From CAYQOX01 sp964419335 (GTDB lineage Bacteria > Hinthialibacterota > Hinthialibacteria > Hinthialibacterales > Hinthialibacteraceae): a stretch of DNA of 64,000 bases. Of the stretch, positions 15,772 to 25,054 are shown one piece after another; position 1 is the stretch's first letter, and every line of letters begins with the position of its first letter. The DNA is taken from contig CAYQOX010000001.1 in the NCBI GenBank assembly GCA_964419335.1, forward strand, positions 202,081-266,080. The letters are read 5' to 3'. The notes under the pieces are model-generated. The model was not told the DNA's origin. It did not search any database and saw nothing but the letters and a program-made list of their open reading frames with translations. The position numbers were made by a program, and so were the translations under genes.

Positions 15772-17466
15772 TTTCTCAAACAAATAGGCTCGTAATTTTC
15801 CGGATAGAAATACCTGTTTTCCTTCATCGAGTTCTTCAAAGGTTAGCAAGAGGTAAGGTCGTTGAGGTTCGGGATCCTCGGGACCTAAGAAATTGGTATT
15901 TTTAAAGAGCCAATATTGCAGGTTTGCACGTAAATAGCGACTGGAGGATACATCATGGCAATAAAGAGGTATCTCTTTCCAGCGTCCTTTTTGTAATTGA
16001 GCGCAGAAATTATGAATATCAGAGTATCCCCATCGTTCATTTGCGGTATGTTTTTGCTCGAGTTGGTAGTCAATCCCGCAGCCTAAAATGTATGTAAAAA
16101 ATAGAAAAGTTATCACAATTCCTGCACAACGGTTCCATAGTGCGAAAACTCCAACAAACATAGCCCCCGCCAACATAATAAAACTTCCTACCCATACGCC
16201 TTCGCCATGGAACTGAAGAACATAATCCAGGGAAGGAGCGTTCGTGAAATAATAGGGGAGACGTTTGAGGCTTTCCCAGGCATAGGGCATATGCGGGCCT
16301 AGGAATCCTAGGAGACTAATACCCACGTATAGACTCATATAACGCCATCGTTGAGAAAAGGAAGAAGAGCTTACGCGTCCCATAGCGAGGACCGCTGCGG
16401 GTAAACTGATGATATTGGCATAACAAAAATAGCGTAGAAAAACCGTCCATGGTTGGTCTGGTCGGTTTATTTTCCAGGAAAAAGAAATAATCCAGGAAAT
16501 AATGGCGACATTACACAAAGCGGTAAAGAAAATTAAGTAGATGATTTCTCTTTGAAAGTAGGAAAAGGAATGTTTGTTTTTTAAGATATAAAAAAGAGTG
16601 AAGACAAGCAGTGAAGGGATAAGCAGACCCCCTTCTAACCATAAAGCCATCCAGTGAAAGAGAAAGCGTGCAATAAATAAGCCCAATAGTTGTGGGGTGG
16701 GAATAGAATCCTTCAAAGGAATATTCGAGTAAATGGGAGAACTTTCAGTGGAAGAAAGATATCCGGTAAAACTCCATACTAGTAAAATGGTCAGTCCTGA
16801 AATACTCAGTGCGGAGAGCAACGGAATCCAATTTCGTTTCTTACGCCAAGTGCGGAAGAGTATCCAACCCATGAGGGGAGCGCTTATCGAGATGGATTGA
16901 ATGCGAGTTAAGGTTAAAGCCGCGACGGAAAGGCCGGCATAGATGCCCTGTTTGTGTGTAGGTTGCTCCCGAAGCAAGAACGAACATTGATAAATTGTCA
17001 AAAGAACGAAAGGAATGGCAAGGTTTTCACTCATCGTCCAGTGTGTGCAAACACTATAAGGATAAACCACATAGAGCATGCAAGTTCCTAGCGCACTCCA
17101 TCGATCAAGGAGAAGGCGAGAGAGAGAGTATAGTGGATAGAGGCCCAAATAGAACAAGGCCGGATTCATCCAAGTTTGTACCCGTTCTAAAAGCATGAAA
17201 TCTTTGATAAAACAAGCCAGGGATAAAATCAGGGGATAGAGTGGGGGAACCGGGAAATGTTCTTTTAAATCAAAAGATGAAAAGTTGTAAAAGCCAAAGG
17301 CCATATTTTTATAAAATATGGAATCCCAATAAACATCGATAATGGGCGGGTGAATCGTAGCCAGATAACCTTGGATTAATACCGCAGGAAAATATAGCCA
17401 AACAAGGCGAAATTCTCCCTTCGCGTTGACGAGCCATGGGTAAGAAGGATGGATAGCACGATTCAT
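15748..17466 (-). CDS. membrane glycosyltransferase of the GT-C/ArnT-like type
   Basis: 572-residue polytopic protein with roughly eleven to thirteen hydrophobic helices and a soluble C-terminal part (about residues 480-572). The first periplasmic loop contains IIDVYWDSIFYKNMAFG, placing the acidic catalytic residue expected in GT-C enzymes of the PMT/ArnT/GT39 group. These use polyprenyl-phosphate sugars to modify lipids or proteins on the periplasmic side. The middle segment LTRIQSISISAPLMGWILF resembles the conserved Arg-containing 'LTR' helix of these enzymes. Donor and acceptor cannot be told. It ends inside the sdh terminator hairpin. Confidence 0.75.
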   Translation of the reverse strand: MNRAIHPSYPWLVNAKGEFRLVWLYFPAVLIQGYLATIHPPIIDVYWDSIFYKNMAFGFYNFSSFDLKEHFPVPPLYPLILSLACFIKDFMLLERVQTWMNPALFYLGLYPLYSLSRLLLDRWSALGTCMLYVVYPYSVCTHWTMSENLAIPFVLLTIYQCSFLLREQPTHKQGIYAGLSVAALTLTRIQSISISAPLMGWILFRTWRKKRNWIPLLSALSISGLTILLVWSFTGYLSSTESSPIYSNIPLKDSIPTPQLLGLFIARFLFHWMALWLEGGLLIPSLLVFTLFYILKNKHSFSYFQREIIYLIFFTALCNVAIISWIISFSWKINRPDQPWTVFLRYFCYANIISLPAAVLAMGRVSSSSFSQRWRYMSLYVGISLLGFLGPHMPYAWESLKRLPYYFTNAPSLDYVLQFHGEGVWVGSFIMLAGAMFVGVFALWNRCAGIVITFLFFTYILGCGIDYQLEQKHTANERWGYSDIHNFCAQLQKGRWKEIPLYCHDVSSSRYLRANLQYWLFKNTNFLGPEDPEPQRPYLLLTFEELDEGKQVFLSGKLRAYLFEKKKEPVSD

Positions 17467-17564
17467 AAGTTATTTGGGTCGAGTTGGTTTGAATTCCATG
17501 AAGATTAACTCATAAGGGGTTTTTTAATCAAGGGTTTCATGAAAGTCGTTAATCATGCTATCAA

Positions 17565-18593
17565 TCATTGTTGGTTAAGGATTATGAGATTTTGGACTTC
17601 TTCAATGAGAAAATGATAGGTGGAACCATTGTCAGAACGGAAAATAAGGCGTCCTGCTTCATCAATGCCAAGCGTCGTTCCTGTCATGGGTTGGCCTAAG
17701 CGTCGAAGGGATACTCGTTGTCCCAAAGTGAGAGAGTATTTCTTCCAATAAGCGCGCAGTGTTTCTCCCCGGTCGGAGAGCAATGAGTGCCACAAGGCTT
17801 CCCAGGTGGTTCCACATTGAGCGATAAGAAGATCACGCATCCATTCTTCCTGACGTTGTTCTAAGAGCGAGGTGGTGATAGGTCGCTGATCTTGAGGCCA
17901 ATCATTCGCTTGACTGGTTACATTGAATCCCAAACTAATCAGAAGGGTACGGGTTTGTAAATCCTTTTCCACAAGTACCCCACCGATTTTTTTGTTATGA
18001 ATCATCAGATCATTTGGCCATTTAATGGTAACCGGGAGGTGATAAGCGGTGTCTAACACTCGAGCCACGGCTGTGGCGGCGTAGAGAGAAAGTAGGGAAG
18101 GTGTAGGTTCCCACTCGGTTAATTTGAGGAGAAAGGTGAGGAGAATATCTTTTCCTTTTTGAGAGATCCATGGATTTCCCTGACGCCCTCGACCTTGGGA
18201 TTGATAATTAGCAAGGACGAGATGGCCGTGTATCCCGCGTTGATCCATGAGTTGTTTGGCATAATCAATGGTAGAAGTAATTTCATCAAAGTAAGAGATT
18301 GTTCTTCCCCACCACTGGGTTTCCAGCCGAGCGGCGATGACATCGGGATGGAGAGAAGAATGGTTGGGATCATAGAAATAGTGGGTTGGGTCATATGATT
18401 TAATACGCAGCCCTTCGTTTTGCAAAGTAATAATGGTTTCGATGACTGTGTCAGGAGAAAGATTCGATTTTTGGGTTAACTCTTCCAAACTGAAGTGGCG
18501 AAGAGGATGTTCAATCATAACCCGCAAGAGGGCGGTTTTGGTTTCGGTGTTAATCAAGGCGTTCTCAGGATGGGTGGTTAAAAAATTAGGCAT
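17565..18593 (-). CDS. birA: biotin-[acetyl-CoA-carboxylase] ligase with N-terminal HTH
   Basis: Attaches biotin to the BCCP subunit of acetyl-CoA carboxylase. Residues 15-70 form a winged-helix domain like that of BirA repressors, so it may also regulate biotin genes. The ligase core shows GRGRQGNPW (biotinyl-AMP loop), TIKWPNDLMI and KIGGVLVEK, followed by a C-terminal SH3-like domain with TLGIDEAGRLIF. Length (342 aa) is typical of the bifunctional type. The ATG is 6 bases after the rarA stop, so the two genes are co-transcribed. No biotin operator was recognised. Confidence 0.93.
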   Translation of the reverse strand: MPNFLTTHPENALINTETKTALLRVMIEHPLRHFSLEELTQKSNLSPDTVIETIITLQNEGLRIKSYDPTHYFYDPNHSSLHPDVIAARLETQWWGRTISYFDEITSTIDYAKQLMDQRGIHGHLVLANYQSQGRGRQGNPWISQKGKDILLTFLLKLTEWEPTPSLLSLYAATAVARVLDTAYHLPVTIKWPNDLMIHNKKIGGVLVEKDLQTRTLLISLGFNVTSQANDWPQDQRPITTSLLEQRQEEWMRDLLIAQCGTTWEALWHSLLSDRGETLRAYWKKYSLTLGQRVSLRRLGQPMTGTTLGIDEAGRLIFRSDNGSTYHFLIEEVQNLIILNQQ

Positions 18594-18599
18594 GGTCTT

Positions 18600-19973
18600 T
18601 TATGAATCTTTTTGAGAGGAACGACGTTGTTTAGCCAATTCTTTCCAATAGTCCATTCGTTCCTGGATTTGTTTTTCTCGTCCACGATCTGTTGGTTCAT
18701 AGAATATGAAGCCTTTGAGCGAATCAGGCAAGTGCTCTTGGGCAGAAAAAGCGTTTTCTTGATCGTGAGCATATTCGTAATGTTGGCCGTAGCCAAGGTC
18801 TTTCATAAACCTGGTAGGGGCATTGCGGATATGATGGGGTACCGGAAGATAGCCGTATTGATGGACAGCCGCTTTGGCTTTATTGAAAGCGGCATATATG
18901 GCATTGCTTTTGGGTGCTGTAGCACAATAGACGGCTGCTTGAGCGAGTGCCAGTTCACCTTCGGGGCTGCCGAGTGTATGGTAAGCGTCACGTGCAGAAA
19001 GGGATAGCAAGAGCGCGTTGGAGTCGGCAAGACCAATGTCTTCGGAGGCAAAACGAATGATGCGGCGGGCAATGTATAGAGGGTCTTCGCCCGCTTCGAG
19101 CATACGCGCTAACCAATACAGCGTTGCTTGAGGATCGCTGTCACGCATGCTTTTATGCAGGGCGGAGATGAGATTGTAGTGCTCTTCGCCTTTTTTATCG
19201 TAGAGGATACGTTTTTCTTGAATGGCTTGGGCGGCATTTTCTGGAGTGAGATGGAGAGGCTTGTTTTGCGCTTCAAGATATTCAATCACCCGCTGCAACA
19301 TATTAAGCGCAACACGACCATCTCCATGAGAAACAAAAATGATTCGGTCTAGGGCTTCATTTTCATATTGAATGTTGCGTCCATCCTGGTTAAGGAGTTC
19401 AATACCGTGTAACAAAATGCGGCGTAAGTGTTCGTCTTCGAGCGTAGACAAGGTGAAGACCGTCAAACGCGAGAGCAAAGCACCAATCACTTCGAACGAT
19501 GGATTTTCTGTGGTGGCGCCGATAAGGGTAATGAGACCAGATTCTACGTGAGGCAGCAATGCATCTTGCTGGCTTTTGTTCCAACGGTGAATTTCGTCGA
19601 TAAAGAGAATGGTTTCCGTGCCCTGGTGTTGGATTGATTCTCGGGCTTGGTTGATAATTTGGCGTAAATCCTTGATTCCGCTGTCGGTAGCGGAAAGGGT
19701 GAGAAATTGAGATTGTGTTAATCGGGCAAGCAGGCGAGCCAAAGTGGTTTTTCCACTTCCTGGAGGGCCCCAAAGAATCATGGAAGGGATACGATCGCGT
19801 TCAATGGCTTTGCGTAGAGGTTTTCCGGGGCCGAGAATCTCTTCTTGGCCGAAGAATTGATCAAAGGTTTCTGGCCGGCAGCGTTCAGCCAGAGGAATGT
19901 GTTCTGAAGAAATACGAGGTGTATCGCAATTCTCTGCTTGAAAAAAGGAACCTTGTTTGATTTCGTCATTCAT
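18600..19973 (-). CDS. rarA: replication-associated recombination ATPase RarA (MgsA)
   Basis: AAA+ clamp-loader-like ATPase acting at stalled replication forks. It has Walker A GPPGSGKTT, Walker B FIDEIHRW, sensor 1 GATTENPSFEV and an arginine finger region LLSRLTVF, followed by the helical tetramerisation domain with KSMRDSDPQATLYWLARML. The closing KGYYYEPT-like segment appears here as KGFIFYEPTDRG. Length (457 aa) fits the family. It precedes birA by 6 bases. Confidence 0.95.
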   Translation of the reverse strand: MNDEIKQGSFFQAENCDTPRISSEHIPLAERCRPETFDQFFGQEEILGPGKPLRKAIERDRIPSMILWGPPGSGKTTLARLLARLTQSQFLTLSATDSGIKDLRQIINQARESIQHQGTETILFIDEIHRWNKSQQDALLPHVESGLITLIGATTENPSFEVIGALLSRLTVFTLSTLEDEHLRRILLHGIELLNQDGRNIQYENEALDRIIFVSHGDGRVALNMLQRVIEYLEAQNKPLHLTPENAAQAIQEKRILYDKKGEEHYNLISALHKSMRDSDPQATLYWLARMLEAGEDPLYIARRIIRFASEDIGLADSNALLLSLSARDAYHTLGSPEGELALAQAAVYCATAPKSNAIYAAFNKAKAAVHQYGYLPVPHHIRNAPTRFMKDLGYGQHYEYAHDQENAFSAQEHLPDSLKGFIFYEPTDRGREKQIQERMDYWKELAKQRRSSQKDS

Positions 19974-20160
19974 GGCAAGGTGCTTTCAGAGTACAATGAC
20001 TTTTATTAAAATAGCTAGCGCTAAGGATTAATGAATACGATTACGTAAGGTGAAGTTTCCTCTACAAGTTCAAGAGTACGGCTTTTCTTATAATAATAAC
20101 TGTCTCGTTCACGAAGAAAAGGCATTTCTAATTGCATCGATAAAAAAAGGTCTTGAATCA

Positions 20161-20757
20161 ATGAGTGATTTGTTACAAATAAGAGATTCATTTTATACTT
20201 TCATCCAACGCTATGTGGACGAGGTTCATGATATCATCACCAATCCCCGAGACTTTTTTATTCGCGATGCCGAACGCTCAGGTTTTCTAGAACCGGCTAC
20301 CTTCGCAGCGTTTAATTTATTAATCCCGAAGTTATTTTATGCCTTGCTTTTGGCGCCTCTGACTTTAGGCTTATCGCTGTTAACGATTCTACCTTCTATT
20401 TTATATGGAACCTGTTTACTTTTCGTGGCAGCAATCGTTTTATATATTATATTGCGTTATATGGGCGGCGCTCAGGATTTTGAAACGATTTACCGCAATG
20501 TAGCCTATTCCAGCGTTGCCTATTATGCATGGTTGTTGCCGATCCCATTTTTGAATTTACTGTTATTTACCCTAGGGTTTTGCACACTCTTGTTTTTTGC
20601 TATTCGGGAAGTGCATGGATTGGATACGCAGCGCACCCTGATTGTTTTATCGGCTCCCGCTTTTCTGATTTTATTGACGGGAGCGATTCTATCAATCATC
20701 ACCATCTGGGTGATGGTGAGTGGAGCATTGAAACTGGTACACTATTTTTATCCATAA
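20161..20757 (+). CDS. Yip1-family-like membrane protein
   Basis: Start set at ATG 20161 (198 aa, MSDLLQIRDSF), because the upstream part of the open frame reads like non-coding sequence and a weak AAAAGG lies 10 bases before. The protein has a short helical N-terminus with TNPRDFF, then five or so hydrophobic segments. This resembles bacterial Yip1-domain membrane proteins, which usually begin with '...i..~P..ff' followed by five helices. Their bacterial function is not established. It starts a rightward group with the exported proteins at 20807, 22075 and 23806. Confidence 0.7.
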   Translation: MSDLLQIRDSFYTFIQRYVDEVHDIITNPRDFFIRDAERSGFLEPATFAAFNLLIPKLFYALLLAPLTLGLSLLTILPSILYGTCLLFVAAIVLYIILRYMGGAQDFETIYRNVAYSSVAYYAWLLPIPFLNLLLFTLGFCTLLFFAIREVHGLDTQRTLIVLSAPAFLILLTGAILSIITIWVMVSGALKLVHYFYP

Positions 20758-20806
20758 ATATGATGAGAATAGAGGATTGAAAAAAAACATTTCAACAGGG
20801 GGTTCT

Positions 20807-22078
20807 ATGTATCGTCGTTTTTTCTTTTTGATGATTGGCTTTCTTTTGACTCCGTTGGGTTGGAGTGATGGGTTGTTGATTCCGATGGATGCGGAATCAC
20901 AGACCGATCATTTAAAAGCATATGGTGTGACTTATTGGGCCTTAGAAGAGCCGCGGGTGTATAAGAGCGAGTGGTTATTAAATTACCGTGGCGGCTCTTT
21001 TTTGGTGTACGAAGTGGAAAACACACAAAAGCAAGCGGTAATGCAAGGGGTGACGGCTATCGAAGTCAGTGACGCGGAAATCGAAGCCATTCACGAAGAA
21101 ATACAAGAAAACAACATGGAAGTTATAACCTTAGAGAAAGCTCCCAAAGTGGCGGTGTATACTCCTCCTTCCAGTGACCCCTGGGATGACGCAGTAACCT
21201 TGGCCTTAGAGTATGCTGATATACCCTATGATAAGGTGTGGGATCCCGAAGTGCTTGGAGGTCAACTGGCGCAATATGATTGGTTGCATTTGCATCATGA
21301 AGATTTCACGGGCCAATTTGGAAAATTTTATGGGAACTTTCGTTCGGCGCCATGGTATCAGGCCAAAGTAAGGCGATATCAACTAGCGGCTAAGGAGGCA
21401 GGATTTAATTCAGTGCAGGAACACAAGGGGGCTGTCGCGGCAGAAATCCGTAGTTATGTGGAGCAAGGCGGCTTTCTTTTTGCGATGTGTGCGGCTACAG
21501 ATACGCTGGATATAGGTTTGGCCGCCCTGGGTATTGATATCGTGGCTTCTGAGATTGATGGCGATGGTTTAACTCCAGGATACCAAGAGAAACTTGATTT
21601 TGATAATACATTCGCGTTTGAAGATTTTACTCTCGTTCCCGATCCGATGATTTATGAATATTCGGATATCGATACGAGTCCAAATCCCGTGACCGAGGGC
21701 GCGCGTTACCGGGCAGAAACTTTTGAATTATTCGAATTCTCGGCAAAATTTGATCCAGTCCCTACGATGCTTACTCAAGATCATTCCTCTAATGTGAAAG
21801 ATTTTCTGGGACAAACGACCGCTTTTCGTAAAAGCAAAATTAAGCCAAATGTCGTGATTTTAGCCGACTATTCCGGCGCGGGGGTAGCGAAGTACATCCA
21901 CGGTGTAAAGGGAGAAGGAACATTTACCTTTCTTGGCGGTCATGATCCCGAGGATCCTCAGCATTTAGTCGGCGAAGAAGATACTGATTTGAGCCAGTAT
22001 CCCAATTCGCCGGGATATCGCTTAATCCTAAACAATGTGCTGTTTCCCGCGGCTAAGAAAAAACCGCGTAAAACATGA
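20807..22078 (+). CDS. exported conserved protein of the 'asparagine synthetase B-like' family
   Basis: 423 residues with a signal peptide (MYRRFFFLMIGFLLTPLG). Just after it comes LLIPMDAESQTDHLKAYGVT followed by YW and, later, WLLNYRGGSFL. I recall this pattern from exported proteins often labelled 'asparagine synthetase B', yet no glutamine amidotransferase or synthetase motif is visible. The middle (VAVYTPPSSDPWDDAVTLAL onward to GGFLFAMC) looks like a ThuA/GATase-like flavodoxin fold. The ATG at 20807 is preceded by AGGGGG. Its stop overlaps the start of the UnbV gene by 4 bases (ATGA), indicating translational coupling. The function is unknown. Confidence 0.78.
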   Translation: MYRRFFFLMIGFLLTPLGWSDGLLIPMDAESQTDHLKAYGVTYWALEEPRVYKSEWLLNYRGGSFLVYEVENTQKQAVMQGVTAIEVSDAEIEAIHEEIQENNMEVITLEKAPKVAVYTPPSSDPWDDAVTLALEYADIPYDKVWDPEVLGGQLAQYDWLHLHHEDFTGQFGKFYGNFRSAPWYQAKVRRYQLAAKEAGFNSVQEHKGAVAAEIRSYVEQGGFLFAMCAATDTLDIGLAALGIDIVASEIDGDGLTPGYQEKLDFDNTFAFEDFTLVPDPMIYEYSDIDTSPNPVTEGARYRAETFELFEFSAKFDPVPTMLTQDHSSNVKDFLGQTTAFRKSKIKPNVVILADYSGAGVAKYIHGVKGEGTFTFLGGHDPEDPQHLVGEEDTDLSQYPNSPGYRLILNNVLFPAAKKKPRKT

Positions 22079-23790
22079 GATGGATTCAATTTCGTCCGTT
22101 TATTATCATCTTACATGGAATGAGAGGCATTGGTTCTTCTTGTCCAATGCCTGGTTTGTTTCTGGTCTCTATATTCATAACCTGTGCAGTGGAAGCACTC
22201 GCCGCTGATATTCTTTTCGAAGATGTAACAGAAAAGTCAGGAGTGAATTTCCAACACTATGATGGTTCTTCGGGACGCAAATATGTTATGGAAACCACAT
22301 GCTCGGGGGTGGCCTTGTTTGATTATGATGGTGATGGCTGGTTGGATCTTTATTTCGTCAATGGAGCCAAACTCCCAGGAGCAACCCGAGCCATTTCTCC
22401 CACAAATAAGTTGTACAAAAACAATGGAGATATGACTTTCACAGATGTAACCGAGGAAGCCGGTGTGGGTGACCGGGGTTATGGGTACGGATGTGTAGCC
22501 GCGGATTATGATAACGATGGAGATATGGATTTTTATGTCGTGAACTTTGGCCCGAATGTATTATACAGAAATCATGGTGATGGAACCTTTACCGATGTGG
22601 CAAAAGAAGCAGGTGTTGATGATCCCCGGCAGGGGGCGGCGGCTTGTTTCATTGATATCGAAAATGATGGGGATTTGGATTTATATGTGACCAATTATCT
22701 GGTCATCGATTATGAAAAACATAAAATCTGTTATCATGATCAATATCCCATTTATTGCTCACGTTTGGATTTCCCTTTCGAGAAAGATAGTTTATACCGC
22801 AACAATGGCGGCGGCACGTTTACGGATATCACCGAAGAAGCAGGTATGGATGCCCCCGCTTCAACGGGAATGTCGGTGGTTTGTACCGATTATGACAATA
22901 ACGGATTCCAGGATTTATTCGTTGTGAATGATGCGCAGCCCAATTATTTCTTTCATAACCAGGGGGGGAGATTTGAAGAAGTATCGCTTTATACGGGAGT
23001 GGCTTATGATCTGAACGGGGATCCACAAGGTAATATGGGAGCGGATTTCAAGGATTATGATCATGACGGCTTTATCGATTTGATTACTACTAATTATCAG
23101 GATCAAATGGTCGCGGTTTATCGTAATATCCAAGGTCAATTATTCCAGGATGTGAGTTTAGATACAAAGATCGGTCCCCCTACCGTGCCTCATGTGACAT
23201 GGGGAACGGGATTTTATGACTTTGATTTAGACGGGTGGCGGGATTGTTTTGTAGCCGCAGGTCATTTACAGGATAATGTGGATTTGTACGATAATACAAC
23301 GAGTTATAAAGTCCAGAATTATTTATTTCATAACAAGGGAAAGGGAACATTCGAAAATATTTCGAAAACTTCTGGACCCGGATTGAAAATCAAAAAATCC
23401 AGCCGTGGGGCGGCGTTTGGCGATCTCGATAATGATGGCGATATCGATATTGTCATTAACAACGCTCGAGAGCGGGCAGATATCTTGGAAAATGTGACTA
23501 AGACGGAAAACCATTGGCTCTTAATCCATCCCGTGGGCATCCAGAGCAACCGTAATGGGGTGGGAGCGAGAATTACGATCCGGGGTGGAGGCTTGAAACA
23601 GATTGATGATGTGCGAGCTGGAGGCACCTATGCAGGGATGAATGATCTTCGCGTTCATTTTGGCTTGGGAAAGGTGGATACGATTGATGAATTGATGATA
23701 TCCTGGCCTAGCGGTACAGTGGATAGAATAAGAGATGTAGCCGCTGATCAGATCTTGATGGTAACGGAAGGGATGTCCGTCAAACAATAA
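22075..23790 (+). CDS. exported FG-GAP/VCBS repeat protein with ASPIC/UnbV domain (CRTAC1-like)
   Basis: 571 residues: an N-terminal signal segment ending near AAD, seven calcium-binding-type repeats (for example DYDGDGWLDL, DYDNDGDMDF, DIENDGDLDL, DLDNDGDIDI) predicted to form a seven-bladed beta-propeller, and a C-terminal ASPIC/UnbV domain (GVGARITIRGGG ... INVYFGLG-like RVHFGLGKV, ISWPSG). Homologues resemble the extracellular cartilage acidic protein CRTAC1; their bacterial role is unclear, perhaps adhesion or glycan binding. It is coupled to the upstream gene by ATGA overlap and followed 15 bases later by a TPR gene, a frequent partner of UnbV proteins. Confidence 0.88.
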   Translation: MRWIQFRPFIIILHGMRGIGSSCPMPGLFLVSIFITCAVEALAADILFEDVTEKSGVNFQHYDGSSGRKYVMETTCSGVALFDYDGDGWLDLYFVNGAKLPGATRAISPTNKLYKNNGDMTFTDVTEEAGVGDRGYGYGCVAADYDNDGDMDFYVVNFGPNVLYRNHGDGTFTDVAKEAGVDDPRQGAAACFIDIENDGDLDLYVTNYLVIDYEKHKICYHDQYPIYCSRLDFPFEKDSLYRNNGGGTFTDITEEAGMDAPASTGMSVVCTDYDNNGFQDLFVVNDAQPNYFFHNQGGRFEEVSLYTGVAYDLNGDPQGNMGADFKDYDHDGFIDLITTNYQDQMVAVYRNIQGQLFQDVSLDTKIGPPTVPHVTWGTGFYDFDLDGWRDCFVAAGHLQDNVDLYDNTTSYKVQNYLFHNKGKGTFENISKTSGPGLKIKKSSRGAAFGDLDNDGDIDIVINNARERADILENVTKTENHWLLIHPVGIQSNRNGVGARITIRGGGLKQIDDVRAGGTYAGMNDLRVHFGLGKVDTIDELMISWPSGTVDRIRDVAADQILMVTEGMSVKQ

Positions 23791-23805
23791 ACGGGGATAA
23801 GGATC

Positions 23806-24945
23806 ATGAAGATTCAAACGATGCTCGGTAGGGTACTCGTGCTGCTCATGGCAACGATTGCTTCAGCCTCATCCGACACCCTCGAGGAGCAATTAAATAA
23901 GGCTCAAACTTTATTCGAGCGAGATGATTTTGAGCAGGCTTTGGAAATCTATGATCATATTTTGGATGCAACTCCGGTCAGCAAAGAGGCCCGAATTGGC
24001 AAGGCACGTTGTTTATCACGCTTGGATCGACGCTCGCTGGCCATGCAGGAAATCAATGAAGTGCTAAAGCGTGATCCTGAGGATCGGGATGCCCTTTTGG
24101 CCAAGGGCTCGAACCTGGCGCGAATGGGAAATCACGATCAAGCGATCTTTCTATTTAAACAAATTTTGAAGAAATATCCCGACGATATTTATGCATGGTA
24201 CAATCTTGGCACCTCCCAAAGGGAAGTGAATCAGCATAATGAAGCCTTGGAAAGTTTTTATAAAGTTCGTGATTTGCATAAACAAAATGAAGCCGAGTTT
24301 TCACGTGAATTACGTGCTCTACTCCATTATCAGATGGGGTTGATTTTTATGAATCAACAAGAATTTCAAGAGGCAAAAGATTCTTTACATGAGGCAATCG
24401 AGATCGCTCCCTGGTTAGAAAATGCGCGTTATCAATTAGGGATGGCTTATGCGCGATTGGGAGATACCGAGAAAAGTCGCGAATGGCTTGATTCCTTCCA
24501 AGAACTTAAAAACACACGAAATAAAATTGATCGAATGAAACGCCTTGCTAGCAAGCATCCCCAAGCGGCCACCCCCTATATTGGAATGGGACAACTTTAT
24601 TTATCTATTGAAAATTTGAAAAAAGCTCAATCCTCATTGGTACGAGCGCTGGAACGCGATGAGAACAATCCTCATGCTTTGACTTATATGGGGTTTCTTT
24701 ATCTGAAAACCGATCAAACGGATCAGGCAAGAGATCTGTTCGAGGCGGCTTTGCAATCCGATCCACGTAATGCGTTGGCATTGGTTAACCTGGGTTCGCT
24801 GGAAATGAAAGAAGAAAATTTTGAGGCTGCCGAAGAGTATTACCGCCGCGCTTTACAGATTCAGCCCAACTTTCGTCCAGCCCGGCAGGGCTATCAGCAA
24901 CTCCAACAAATGAAAGCGAATATACAGAATCGCACTGAGCCATGA
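23806..24945 (+). CDS. exported tetratricopeptide-repeat protein
   Basis: 379 residues. Residues 1-21 form a signal peptide (LVLLMATIASA). The remainder is at least eight TPR units, clearest at residues 29-62, 96-130, 165-200, 265-300 and 305-360, with the usual W/L-G-Y-A-F-A-P spacing such as AWYNLGTSQREVNQHNEALE. TPR proteins act as scaffolds, so a periplasmic protein-binding role with the neighbouring UnbV protein is plausible. AAGGA precedes the ATG. It is the last gene of the group beginning at 20161. Confidence 0.85.
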   Translation: MKIQTMLGRVLVLLMATIASASSDTLEEQLNKAQTLFERDDFEQALEIYDHILDATPVSKEARIGKARCLSRLDRRSLAMQEINEVLKRDPEDRDALLAKGSNLARMGNHDQAIFLFKQILKKYPDDIYAWYNLGTSQREVNQHNEALESFYKVRDLHKQNEAEFSRELRALLHYQMGLIFMNQQEFQEAKDSLHEAIEIAPWLENARYQLGMAYARLGDTEKSREWLDSFQELKNTRNKIDRMKRLASKHPQAATPYIGMGQLYLSIENLKKAQSSLVRALERDENNPHALTYMGFLYLKTDQTDQARDLFEAALQSDPRNALALVNLGSLEMKEENFEAAEEYYRRALQIQPNFRPARQGYQQLQQMKANIQNRTEP

Positions 24946-25054
24946 ATGCTCTGCTTGCTTGAATGATTTGGCGTGATAGGATTATGAGTTCACCGTTTGT
25001 GGATGGAATAGACTCTTTTTACATTATCGTAATTCATTAAAGGGTAAATAAACG

